Shown one piece after another: positions 8,791-17,171 of a stretch of 64,000 nucleotides of DNA. Below the pieces are notes generated by a model that was given only the letters and a program-made list of their open reading frames with translations, was not told the origin of the DNA and made no database searches. Position numbers and translations under genes: made by a program. The DNA comes from JACDHG01 sp963815295 (GTDB lineage Bacteria; Actinomycetota; Actinomycetes; Propionibacteriales; Nocardioidaceae), in contig CAWFFZ010000008.1 of assembly GCA_963815295.1 (NCBI GenBank), positions 2,046,001 to 2,110,000 on the forward strand, read 5' to 3'. The first letter of the stretch is position 1. Every line of letters starts with the position of its first letter.

Positions 8791-9688
8791 CGACGACCTC
8801 CGGCACGACCCCGCGACGCGGCGGTTGTGGCCGGCACTCGCACTCCCTGGCACGTTTTGGCTGATCGCGCTGTTCGTCGTGCCGTTCTACGCGGTCATGG
8901 CGGTGGCGTTCAGCGGGTCGAACAACATCTTCGGTGAGCCCATCGCCGCGTGGAACCCCCTGGAATGGCAGTTCGCCACCTTCAACTCAGTTCTCAACGA
9001 CTCGATCTCTGGCGTTTACCGGCCCGTCTGGGTCCGAACGGCGACGTACTCGTTCTGGTCATTGGTCATCTGTGTGGTCGTGGGGTATCCCGTCGCGTAC
9101 TACGCGGCGCGCCTGGCCGGGAAGCGCCGCGGCCTCATCATCGTATTGATCCTCGCGCCATGGTGGATCAACTACATCACCCGGATGCTCGCCTGGGTCA
9201 ACCTGCTGCAAGACGACGGGTACGTGAACCAGTTCCTAGGAATCTTCGGGCTGGCGCCCGTGTCGTGGCTGTCAGGGAACTCATTCACCGTCGTGATTGC
9301 CCTGGCATACGGGTACCTGCCGTACTTCATCATCCCGCTGTTCGCGTCGCTCGACAGGATCGACTCACGCCTGTTGGAGGCGTCCCGTGACCTCGGCGTC
9401 GGCTCGGTGCGAACTTTCTTCCACGTAACCTTGCCGCTGTCGAAGATTGGGTTGTTCACCGCTCTCGTCATCACGGCTCTGCCGATGGCCGGTGACTACT
9501 ACACCAACACGCTCGTGTCAGGTTCGCCGAACACGAACATGGTGGGCAACCAGATCGAGCTCTTCCTCCTCGAGGGCCCCTTGAAGAACCTCGGGGCCGC
9601 CCTGGTGTTGCTGCTCTCCCTGGTCCTGATGTTCTTCATGGTCTACTACCTCGTCCTGACCCAGCGAGCGATACGGGATTCGCGATGA
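8783..9688 (+). CDS. ABC permease, PotB-like
   Basis: A 301-residue inner-membrane permease with about six helices. The cytoplasmic EAA loop (EASRDLGVGSVRTFFHVTLP) contacts the ATPase. It starts at a GTG inside the last codons of the binding-protein gene (8-base overlap) and overlaps the next permease by four bases, so the three are one translational unit. It corresponds to PotB in the polyamine importer architecture. Confidence 0.87.
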   Translation: MPDDDLRHDPATRRLWPALALPGTFWLIALFVVPFYAVMAVAFSGSNNIFGEPIAAWNPLEWQFATFNSVLNDSISGVYRPVWVRTATYSFWSLVICVVVGYPVAYYAARLAGKRRGLIIVLILAPWWINYITRMLAWVNLLQDDGYVNQFLGIFGLAPVSWLSGNSFTVVIALAYGYLPYFIIPLFASLDRIDSRLLEASRDLGVGSVRTFFHVTLPLSKIGLFTALVITALPMAGDYYTNTLVSGSPNTNMVGNQIELFLLEGPLKNLGAALVLLLSLVLMFFMVYYLVLTQRAIRDSR

Positions 9689-10605
9689 CCGGCGCAGCGG
9701 TGCGTCCGACGGACACGACGCGGAAGCCGAGGGCGCGCCGCTGGGTGCCACCGTGGCGCAACCCGTGGCGTCGCCCCTATGTCCTGGCCACGATCACCTG
9801 GCTGTACATCCTGTGGTCGCTCCTTCCGATCCTGATCGCGATCCAGTTCTCGTTCAACGACGGCCGGTCGCGAAGCACCTGGCAGGGATTTTCGACCCAG
9901 TGGTACTGCTGTGTTGAGGGCTCGGTCTGGGATGACCCGAGCCTTTTCCTCTCCCTCAAGAACAGCCTGATCCTCGGCGTGGCGACGGTGCTGGTGGCGA
10001 CGCCGTTGGGCGTCATGCTGGCATTGGGACTGACCCGGTGGCGGTCGCGCAGCAGCAAGGTCGCCAACGGCATCGCGCTGATCCCGCTTGTGACTCCCGA
10101 GATCGTGCTGGGGTCGGCGCTGTACCTGGTGATGGTCAACCTCTACCAGTTCGTCCCGCTGGGTCGCCCCGCCATGCTGCTGGGCCACGTGACGTTCTCA
10201 GTGTCGTACGTACTCGTGATCGTTCGCTCCCGGTTGGTGAGCATCGGGCGGGACTACGAAGAGGCCGCGCGAGATCTTGGTGCGAGCTCGCTCCAGGCGA
10301 TCCGCACGATCTTGTTACCTCTGTTGGCGCCGGCGGTCTTCGCATCGGCCATGATCGTCTTCGCGACGTCGCTCGACGACTTCGTGGTCAGCCAGTTCCT
10401 GTTCGGGGACGCGTCGAACATCACTGTCCCGATCAAGCTGTACAACGCGGTTCGGTCGTCTCCTACGCCGGCGCTCAACGCGCTGGCCACATTGCTCCTC
10501 GTGGGGTCATTGCTCGCCCTGATCCTGGCGTACGTCGTCCTCCGAGCACGCAGGCGTGGCTCCGGCTCACGCGACGCAGTGGACGACCTCACAGAGTTCG
10601 GGTGA
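9685..10605 (+). CDS. ABC permease, PotC-like
   Basis: A 306-residue second permease with about six helices. The EAA loop reads EEAARDLGASSLQAIRTILLP. The start ATG overlaps the stop of the first permease (ATGA). It is the last gene of the rightward importer operon. The ATPase gene follows in the opposite orientation with only 11 bases between the two stops, so the ATPase is not co-transcribed with the channel genes. Confidence 0.87.
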   Translation: MTGAAVRPTDTTRKPRARRWVPPWRNPWRRPYVLATITWLYILWSLLPILIAIQFSFNDGRSRSTWQGFSTQWYCCVEGSVWDDPSLFLSLKNSLILGVATVLVATPLGVMLALGLTRWRSRSSKVANGIALIPLVTPEIVLGSALYLVMVNLYQFVPLGRPAMLLGHVTFSVSYVLVIVRSRLVSIGRDYEEAARDLGASSLQAIRTILLPLLAPAVFASAMIVFATSLDDFVVSQFLFGDASNITVPIKLYNAVRSSPTPALNALATLLLVGSLLALILAYVVLRARRRGSGSRDAVDDLTEFG

Positions 10606-10616
10606 CGGAGAGTGGC

Positions 10617-11750
10617 CTACCCGACCGGTTCCGGCGAAGGCCGACTCGACGCGACCAGCACCCGCAGGGACTCGGCGGGCAGGCAGACGGTCACGGGATG
10701 GCCACCGGTTAGGTCCTGGCGAGCAGTGCTGTTCGTGATCAGCGACTGCACCACTGCGCCGTGCGGGAGGCGGACCATGACCTGAGTGGTCGATCCCAGA
10801 AAGACCGTGCGGTCGACCATGCCGGGGAGCCGGTTGTCCCCGTTGAGCCCAGCCTCGGCCAGCTCCACGCACTCGGGGCGGATGACCGCGCGGCCGGGGC
10901 CGGCTGCGTGGTCGGCCGGAGCCTGCGCCTGGAGCGTGAACTCGCCGAACCGGACCTGGCGTGTCGATCCGCTGCCCGCCAAGCAGTCGACGTCGAGCAG
11001 GTTCGTGACGCCCAGGAAGTCCGCGACGAACTCCGACATGGGTTCGCGATAGACGTCTTCGGGGGTCCCGACCTGCATGATCCGCCCGGCGTCCATCACG
11101 GCCAGGCGGTCGGACATCTCGAGCGCTTCCTCCTGGTCGTGGGTCACGAACACAAAGGTGATGCCGACCTCGCGCTGCAACGTGGTGAGCTCACCTCGGA
11201 GCGAATGGCGGAGCTTGGCATCCAAAGCTCCCAGCGGCTCGTCGAGCAGCAGGACGGCCGGCTCGAGGGCCAACGCCCTGGCGAGGGCCACGCGCTGCTG
11301 TTGCCCGCCCGACAACTGGTGCGGGCGGCGCTGCGCGAACTCGGTCAGTCGAACGAGCTCGAGGGCCGCGGCGACTCGTGCGTCGCGAACCGGCCTGTCG
11401 AGGTCCTTGCGCCACCGCAGGCCGTACGCGACGTTTCGCCGGACGTCGAGGTGTGGGAATAGCGCATAGCTCTGGAAGACGGTGTTGACCGGACGCTTGT
11501 GCGCCGGGGTCTGCGCGACGTCGACGCCGTCGAGGAAGATCTGACCATCGGTGGGCTGCTCGAACCCCGCAAGCATCCGCAAGGTTGTGGTCTTACCGCA
11601 CCCGGACGGGCCGAGCAGGGTGAAGAACTCAGCGGGCTTGATCTCGATGTCGATGCCGTCGACCGCGGTCACGCCGTCGAACTCCTTGCGGAGGCCGACG
11701 ATTGAGATCGAGCCGCCGGTCGGTTGCGAGTCCGGTTCGCCGCGAGCCAT
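10617..11750 (-). CDS. ABC importer ATPase, PotA-like
   Basis: A 377-residue nucleotide-binding subunit. Walker A is GPSGCGKTT, the Q-loop is VFQSYALFPH, the signature is LSGGQQQRVALARAL, Walker B is LLLDEPLGALD, and the switch His is in VTHDQ. The last ~120 residues form a TOBE domain (RAVIRPECVEL), as in PotA/UgpC-type ATPases. It is encoded head-to-tail against the permeases on the minus strand, next to the TetR gene, and 11 bases past the permease stop. It should power uptake by the two permeases. Confidence 0.87.
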   Translation of the reverse strand: MARGEPDSQPTGGSISIVGLRKEFDGVTAVDGIDIEIKPAEFFTLLGPSGCGKTTTLRMLAGFEQPTDGQIFLDGVDVAQTPAHKRPVNTVFQSYALFPHLDVRRNVAYGLRWRKDLDRPVRDARVAAALELVRLTEFAQRRPHQLSGGQQQRVALARALALEPAVLLLDEPLGALDAKLRHSLRGELTTLQREVGITFVFVTHDQEEALEMSDRLAVMDAGRIMQVGTPEDVYREPMSEFVADFLGVTNLLDVDCLAGSGSTRQVRFGEFTLQAQAPADHAAGPGRAVIRPECVELAEAGLNGDNRLPGMVDRTVFLGSTTQVMVRLPHGAVVQSLITNSTARQDLTGGHPVTVCLPAESLRVLVASSRPSPEPVG

Positions 11751-11815
11751 GCGCGGAAGTCTAACCGGCTGCTCGAGGCGGCTGGTCGCCTCGACATTTA
11801 TGTGTCATGAGCAGT

Positions 11816-12508
11816 TCACGCTCGGCGTACAGCCTTGCGCTTGCTGGTGCGTCGGACGGCGTTCTTCGCCGGTCTGCGCGCGGGCCGCAGGGCGAGCGCC
11901 TGTTCGGCGAAGGTCATGGCGATGTCGAACGCCCGCTCGGGATCGACGACCTGGTCTCTGAGCGCGACCTGGATCGACAGACCATCCAGTAGGACGGCCC
12001 AGGTGACGGCAAAGTCTTGGGCATCGACCTTGCTGATCTCTTCCGCCTTCATGCCGTCCTTGACGACATCCGCGATCGTGGATCGCCAGCGCTTCTCGAG
12101 TTCCACACGATCGCGTGCAACCTGCGGGTGGCGAAATGCCTGCGCCCACAGGTCGAACCACAATCCCCACGCTCCCGGGATCTCGGCATCACCATCAGGA
12201 ACGCACGTCAGCCGCACGAGCATCTCGAGGCGGTCGCGCAGCGCGGTGGTGTTGCTCAGCATCTCGGAGACTGCGGTATAGAACTTCTCTTCGGAGTATC
12301 GCAGCGCCTCGGTCAGCAAATCATCCTTGGTGCCGAAGTAGTAGATCACCAACGCGGGGGACGCCCCGACCCGTCGTGCGACATCGGCAATCCGGGTCTC
12401 TGAGAAGCCTCGTTCCGCGATGATCTGTGCCGCCGCGATCAGCATCTGGTCGCGCCGATGATCGACTGGCTCGATGTCGCTGGCGGCGATCGTTGTCTTG
12501 GCAGCCAT
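11816..12508 (-). CDS. TetR-family regulator of the catabolic block
   Basis: A 230-residue TetR protein. The helix-turn-helix is in FSETRIADVARRVGASPALV followed by IYYFGTKDDLL. The C terminus carries a basic, Arg/Lys-rich tail (last ~25 residues). I prefer ATG 12508, which has GAGGG five bases upstream, over an in-frame start at 12553 that would add 15 residues and crowd the operator. A perfect 16-bp palindrome (12561-12576) lies in front of the gene and recurs at three other promoters in 4.7-16 kb, so this protein is the likely repressor of all of them and of itself. In length and HTH it resembles BetI-like regulators. The ligand is unknown. Confidence 0.85.
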   Translation of the reverse strand: MAAKTTIAASDIEPVDHRRDQMLIAAAQIIAERGFSETRIADVARRVGASPALVIYYFGTKDDLLTEALRYSEEKFYTAVSEMLSNTTALRDRLEMLVRLTCVPDGDAEIPGAWGLWFDLWAQAFRHPQVARDRVELEKRWRSTIADVVKDGMKAEEISKVDAQDFAVTWAVLLDGLSIQVALRDQVVDPERAFDIAMTFAEQALALRPARRPAKNAVRRTSKRKAVRRA

Positions 12509-12560
12509 CGCATCCCTCGTTTCCCTGCGAACCCTTGTGGAGGACGCTATCACCTACCTA

Positions 12561-12576
12561 GACTGAACAGTCAGTC
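12561..12576. promoter_or_regulatory. TetR-type operator, copy 3 (perfect palindrome)
   Basis: GACTGAACAGTCAGTC: two perfect 6-bp inverted arms (GACTGA/TCAGTC) around ACAG. It lies between the divergent TetR and acyl-CoA synthetase genes. It overlaps a -10-like TAGACT (12559-12564) with TTGTGG 18 bases upstream as a possible -35. Confidence 0.75.
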
Positions 12577-12606
12577 AGGTTTCCCACTGAAACAGCGAGG
12601 CTGTTG

Positions 12607-12645
12607 ATGACCACCCAGCACGACGCGAGTCATCGAGGTGCCTGA
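12607..12645 (+). CDS. Possible 12-codon leader peptide
   Basis: A short frame reading MTTQHDASHRGA starts at ATG 12607 with GAGG six bases upstream. This is a better ribosome site than the one before the synthetase start. It ends at a TGA (12643-12645) that overlaps the first codons of the synthetase (GTG 12638). The overlap would allow translational coupling. It could equally be a non-functional ATG, or the true synthetase start displaced by a frameshift. Confidence 0.3.
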   Translation: MTTQHDASHRGA

Positions 12646-14701
12646 CCCACCGAGCACCCTCCACAGGCTGCTCGAGCCACGGTCCATCGCCGTAGTCGGA
12701 GCGAGCGAGCGTCCCGGCTCGTTCGGGGAACGGATGGCCATCGAGGTGCTCCGCAGCCCGGGCGCGGCCAGCGTCGACCTTGTCCACCCGAAGTACCAGC
12801 ACGTGCAAGGCGTGCCGTGCGTGCCTTCCCTGCTCGACCTTCCCGATCCGGTTGATCTGGTGATGCTCGGAGTTCCGGATCACGCTCTCCTAGATCAGCT
12901 CCAACAAGCCGCGGCTCGCGGCGACGGCGGGGCGATCGTCTTCGGCTCGGCGCAGGACATCGGGGCGGACTTGGCGGCGTGCGCCCGAGAGGCGGGAATT
13001 GCATTGTGCGGCGGTGGGTCGATGGGATACGTCAACTCCGCAAGGGGAATCCGTGCGATCGGCTACATCGAGCGCTTCCCGCTAGATGCGGGGCCAATCG
13101 CTCTCGTGACCCATTCGGGTTCAGTCTTCTCGGCTCTGCTCCGCACGCATCGCCGACTCGAGTTCGCCCTTGCTGTCTCCTCAGGACAGGAGCTCGTCAC
13201 CAACGCTGGCGACTACCTCGGTTACGCACTGGAGCTTGAGGAAACCCGTGTCGTGGCCTTGTTCGCGGAAACGTTGCGAGCGCCCGACACTTTGCGTGCC
13301 GGCCTGGCCAGGGCTGCAGAGCTCGACATCCCGGTTGTTGCGCTCGCCGTGGGCGGATCACCGACAGGGCGTCGGATGGTGGCCGCGCACTCGGGCGCAG
13401 TCGCCGGCGAAGACGCAGGGTGGGAGGCGCTCTTCGCGGCATACGGCGTGCATCGCGTGCGCAGCCTCGACGAGATGGCGGACACGCTCGAGATGTTCGC
13501 AATCGGTCGGCGCGTGCGTCGCGGCACCGCCGGTGGCGTGGCGACGGCGCACGACTCAGGCGGCGAGCGTGTACTCGTCGCCGACATGGCAGAGGCGCTC
13601 CGCGTGCCCTTTGCGGCGCTCTCGGCAGACACAGAGCAACGCCTTGCCGGGATGCTCGACCCGGGGCTCGAACCGACGAATCCGTTGGACGTCTGGGGAA
13701 GCGGCGCCGAGACCGAGGCGTTGTTCACCGAGTGCCTGAGCGCGCTTGCCGACGACGAACAGGTAGCCGTGGTGGTCGCCGCCCTCGACCTGGTTGAGGA
13801 GTATGACGGCGACGAGTCTTACCCGCGCGCCATCGAGGCAGTGCTCGATCGGACGAAAAAGCCTGTTGCAGTGTTGAGCAACATCGCCGCAGGAATCGAC
13901 CAGCAGCAGGCAGGGGCGCTTCGAGCGGCCGGAGTGCCGGTGCTGGAGGGCACCGACAGCGGCTTGCGGGCATTGCGACACCTGCTGGATGACGGCACCG
14001 TCACGACTCCCCGACCTGTCGGTGTCGTGGACATCAGCCGACAAGCCCGATGGCGGCAATGGCTGGCCTCGGGAGATCTCGACGCCACGATGTCGTTGGC
14101 CGTGCTCCGCGACTACGGCATCAAGGCCACACAGACCTGCCTCGTCGGTTCCGCCCTGGCCGCGGTGGGTGCGGCCGAGCAGCTCGGGTATCCCGTGGTG
14201 CTCAAGACCGATGAGCGGTCGATCCAGCACAAGACCGATTCGGAAGGTGTCCTGGCGGGCCTCGCTGACGCAGCCGCCGTGAGAGCCGCCTACACCGACT
14301 TGGCGGACAGGTTGGGTGACCGTGTCGTCGTACAGCGACAGCTTCCTGCCGGTGTGGAGTTGTCACTCGGCCTCGTGCGCGATCCCCTGCTCGGTCCGCT
14401 CGTCGTGGTGGCCACCGGCGGCACCCTCGTCGACGTGCTCCAGCAGCGGCAGGTGGCCCTGCCACCGTTGTCCCCCGCTCTGGCCGAGGAGCTCCTCGAC
14501 CGGTTGCCGACGGTGTCTCGCCTGCTGGCAGGCGTGCGTGGCCGAGCGCCGGTCGATCGCCCGGCTCTGGTGGACGCGATCGTGGCGATCAGCCAACTGG
14601 CCCTGGAGCTCGGGGACGTGCTCGAAGCGCTCGACGTCAACCCGGTGGTGTGCGGCCCTGAGGGGACGGTCGCCGTCGACGCCCTCTTCCTCCCCCACTA
14701 A
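12638..14701 (+). CDS. Acyl-CoA synthetase, ADP-forming (ACD type)
   Basis: A 687-residue single-chain acetate/acyl-CoA ligase. In order: a CoA-binding Rossmann domain (LEPRSIAVVGASERPGSFG, about 10-30), two succinyl-CoA-synthetase-like ligase domains with the phospho-histidine motif AAHSGAVAGED near residue 250, and a C-terminal ATP-grasp domain (VVLKTDERSIQHKTDSEGVL, about 525-545). It makes acyl-CoA from a carboxylate, CoA and ATP (or the reverse). The GTG start has a weak ribosome site and overlaps a short upstream frame. It is driven from the operator/-10 at 12561 and ends overlapping the convergent flavoprotein gene by three bases. It probably activates the acid made by this pathway. 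Confidence 0.82.
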   Translation: MPDPPSTLHRLLEPRSIAVVGASERPGSFGERMAIEVLRSPGAASVDLVHPKYQHVQGVPCVPSLLDLPDPVDLVMLGVPDHALLDQLQQAAARGDGGAIVFGSAQDIGADLAACAREAGIALCGGGSMGYVNSARGIRAIGYIERFPLDAGPIALVTHSGSVFSALLRTHRRLEFALAVSSGQELVTNAGDYLGYALELEETRVVALFAETLRAPDTLRAGLARAAELDIPVVALAVGGSPTGRRMVAAHSGAVAGEDAGWEALFAAYGVHRVRSLDEMADTLEMFAIGRRVRRGTAGGVATAHDSGGERVLVADMAEALRVPFAALSADTEQRLAGMLDPGLEPTNPLDVWGSGAETEALFTECLSALADDEQVAVVVAALDLVEEYDGDESYPRAIEAVLDRTKKPVAVLSNIAAGIDQQQAGALRAAGVPVLEGTDSGLRALRHLLDDGTVTTPRPVGVVDISRQARWRQWLASGDLDATMSLAVLRDYGIKATQTCLVGSALAAVGAAEQLGYPVVLKTDERSIQHKTDSEGVLAGLADAAAVRAAYTDLADRLGDRVVVQRQLPAGVELSLGLVRDPLLGPLVVVATGGTLVDVLQQRQVALPPLSPALAEELLDRLPTVSRLLAGVRGRAPVDRPALVDAIVAISQLALELGDVLEALDVNPVVCGPEGTVAVDALFLPH

Positions 14702-15936
14702 CTACCGGGCTGCTCGGCGACTTCCGGGAATGGCAGCGCGATCGGGTCGGCCTGCAGCGAGCTGCGGCCGTGCTCGTCGAATCGGTCGAGACCGAGTTCA
14801 GACGGGTCGACTACGTCGGTATGACGCTGGAGCGCCAAGTCGGCGGCCGCGCGGGAGACGCCCGGCCCCCACATCATCCCGTGACCCCCAGCCGTCGCGA
14901 CCGTCGTGCCGTCGACCGCGCCTTCGGCGGTGAGCAGTGGCCCGAGGATCGGTAGGTGGTCCGGCGTGAAGTCGATGGTCGCCGCCCAGGCCTTGCGAAG
15001 GCCGAGGTGCGCGGTGAGCGGCACGAGCGTCGCCATCCGCTGACGGGCCTGGTCGTAGTACGACCAATCGAACTCTCGAGCCACGCCCGCCGGCTCCTGG
15101 GGGTTGCTCATCCCCCACAGGATCCCGCCCTCCTCTGGCCGCCAGTAGATGCCTGACCCGACGTCGAAGACCATGGGGACACGCTCTGGTGCCAACTCCG
15201 GATGGTCCTCCGTCACCACCACCTGATGACGGGCAGCACCGACTGGGATCCGCGCGCCCGCCACGCGGCCGACACCGGCCAGGGTGGGTCCTCCCGTGAG
15301 CACGACCCGCTCGGTGGAGATGTCGCCCGCCGTCGTACGAACATCCGTCACGCGGCCACGGCGCGTTGACATCCCAGTGAAGGTGGTGTGCTCGGAGATC
15401 TCCACGCCGCAGGCGAACAGGGCTGCGGTGTATGCCAGCACGTTCCTTGGCGGGTCGATGTAGCCGTCCCCGGGTGCGTAAGAAGCGCCCAGCGTGGCGT
15501 CCGGTGACATGGTGGGGTTCATCGCATCGAACTCGTCGGAGTCGACCCAGCGGACGTCAAGTCCGAGCCCTCGTTGCATGGCGATCCTGACGTGGGCCTC
15601 GGCGACGTCTGAGTCCGTGAAGCAGGGCATGAAGTAACCCTGTTCGACGAAGCCGGAGTCGACGCCGAGCTCCTCATGCTGGCTGCGGTAGAAGTCTCGG
15701 CTGAACATCCCCAGCCGAACAGCCGTCTCGGTGCCGCCTTGTGCCCTGACCATGCCGGCAGCGCGCGAGCTGGCACCCATGCCGAGAGTGGACGACTCGA
15801 CCAGGACCACCCGCTCGAGTCCCGCACGCTTCAGGAACCAGGCACACCAGGCGCCGATCGTTCCACCCCCGACCACGACCGCGTCAGCAGTGCGCGGTAA
15901 AGACGCTGCCCTGGTCACAGCAGCCAACGCTGGCAT
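14698..15936 (-). CDS. FAD-dependent amine oxidoreductase, DAO family
   Basis: A 412-residue flavoprotein of the D-amino-acid oxidase/sarcosine oxidase/dimethylglycine dehydrogenase family. The FAD dinucleotide motif is VVVGGGTIGAWCAW (about 20-33), and a conserved C-terminal FAD-contact region reads ATAGGHGMMWGPGVSRAAADL. Members oxidise N-methyl or secondary amines to an imine, which suits the second or third N-demethylation after the Rieske enzyme. The ATG at 15936 is two bases from the operator at 15938, so the mRNA would be nearly leaderless. An in-frame GTG at 15918 is an alternative start. It is divergent from the acyl-CoA dehydrogenase. Confidence 0.8.
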   Translation of the reverse strand: MPALAAVTRAASLPRTADAVVVGGGTIGAWCAWFLKRAGLERVVLVESSTLGMGASSRAAGMVRAQGGTETAVRLGMFSRDFYRSQHEELGVDSGFVEQGYFMPCFTDSDVAEAHVRIAMQRGLGLDVRWVDSDEFDAMNPTMSPDATLGASYAPGDGYIDPPRNVLAYTAALFACGVEISEHTTFTGMSTRRGRVTDVRTTAGDISTERVVLTGGPTLAGVGRVAGARIPVGAARHQVVVTEDHPELAPERVPMVFDVGSGIYWRPEEGGILWGMSNPQEPAGVAREFDWSYYDQARQRMATLVPLTAHLGLRKAWAATIDFTPDHLPILGPLLTAEGAVDGTTVATAGGHGMMWGPGVSRAAADLALQRHTDVVDPSELGLDRFDEHGRSSLQADPIALPFPEVAEQPGS

Positions 15937-15937
15937 A

Positions 15938-15953
15938 GACTGAACAGTCAGTC
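15938..15953. promoter_or_regulatory. TetR-type operator, copy 4 (perfect palindrome)
   Basis: GACTGAACAGTCAGTC, identical to the copy at 12561. It lies between the divergent flavoprotein and acyl-CoA dehydrogenase genes and overlaps a -10-like TAGACT (15936-15941) facing the dehydrogenase. Confidence 0.75.
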
Positions 15954-15988
15954 AAGAATCCCCGAAATGGTCGAGAGGCGGGCCCACT

Positions 15989-17164
15989 GTGGCTGCGTTG
16001 TACGGACTGTCGCAAGACGACCTCGCCCTTCAAGCCGCGGCGCGAGCGTTCGCCGACGAGCTCATCCCCTTCGAGCTGGAAGCCGAGACGTCGCAAGGCG
16101 AGCTGTCCGAAGGGATGATCGACAAGCAACGAGCCAGGGCTGTGGCGCTTGGCCTGTATGCGACCAACATGCCCACCACAGTTGGCGGTCGCGGGTGCAC
16201 CACGTTGCAGCAGGTGCTCGTGCAGGAGCAGGCGGGCCGGGTGACCAATGCGCTCGGCTGGGTCATGGACACGCCGCCCGCCTGGTGGGCCGACGTGGCC
16301 AACGACTACCAGCTCGAGCGATGGCTGCTGCCGACGGTGCGCGCAGAGATGTCCGAGTGCTACGCGATCACCGAAGCGGATGCAGGATCGGACGTAGCGA
16401 GCCTGCAAGCCACTGCCCGGCGCGAGGGCGACGAATACGTGCTCAACGGAGAGAAGTGGCACGTCACATCGTTCAACGAGGCCGCGTACGCGTTCTTCCA
16501 GGCAGTGCTGACAACGGGACCCCACGCTGGCGAGCATGCGCTCTTCGTAGTCGACCTGCCGAGTCCCGGAGTGCGCGTCGTCCGAACCCCGGCCTACTCG
16601 CACACGTTTGCGCACGAGCACCCGATCGTCGCCTTCGAAGACGTTCGGGTGCCGGCCTCCCACCTCGTGGGTGGCGAGGGAGACGGGATGTCCTTCTCCT
16701 ACGAGTGGTTCCGCTTCGAGCGCATGATGGTCGCCGCCCGCTGTCTCGGAGCGGCCGAGCGCCTCATCGAGGAAGCGACCGCCTTCGCCCGTGACCGCAT
16801 CGTCAGCGGCGAACCGCTCCTTAAGCGGCAGCTCGTGCAGGCCATGCTGGCCGACAGCGTGACAGAGCTGTACGCCGCCCGCTCCATGGTCTACGAGACC
16901 GCAAGGTCAATCGACGGGGGCATCGACCTCAAGGTTGCCCACGCCCGCTGCGCCATGGTCAAGCTCTACGCCTCCGAGATGGCCGGCCGCGTGGCGGACC
17001 GGTCCGTGCAGATCTTCGGCGGTCGCGGCTACATGCGCGAGAACGTGGCTGAGCGCTTCAACCGCGAGCTCCGGGTCGAGCGGATCTGGGAGGGCGCCAG
17101 CGAGATCCAGCGCGTCATCATCGCCGACCAGCTGGCCAAGCGTGGGCTGTCCGCCCTCGTCTGA
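15989..17164 (+). CDS. Acyl-CoA dehydrogenase
   Basis: A 391-residue flavoenzyme with the three acyl-CoA dehydrogenase domains. The FAD/substrate stretch is CYAITEADAGSDVASLQATA (about 124-143) and the C-terminal helical region ends with RIWEGASEIQRVIIADQL. It oxidises the alpha-beta bond of an acyl-CoA and passes electrons to ETF. It starts at a GTG with GAGAGG about 10 bases upstream. It sits 36 bases after the operator shared with the flavoprotein. Together with the ADP-forming synthetase it suggests that the carbon skeleton, after loss of nitrogen, is degraded as a CoA ester. The chain length accepted cannot be told. Confidence 0.84.
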   Translation: MAALYGLSQDDLALQAAARAFADELIPFELEAETSQGELSEGMIDKQRARAVALGLYATNMPTTVGGRGCTTLQQVLVQEQAGRVTNALGWVMDTPPAWWADVANDYQLERWLLPTVRAEMSECYAITEADAGSDVASLQATARREGDEYVLNGEKWHVTSFNEAAYAFFQAVLTTGPHAGEHALFVVDLPSPGVRVVRTPAYSHTFAHEHPIVAFEDVRVPASHLVGGEGDGMSFSYEWFRFERMMVAARCLGAAERLIEEATAFARDRIVSGEPLLKRQLVQAMLADSVTELYAARSMVYETARSIDGGIDLKVAHARCAMVKLYASEMAGRVADRSVQIFGGRGYMRENVAERFNRELRVERIWEGASEIQRVIIADQLAKRGLSALV

Positions 17165-17171
17165 CGTGCGA

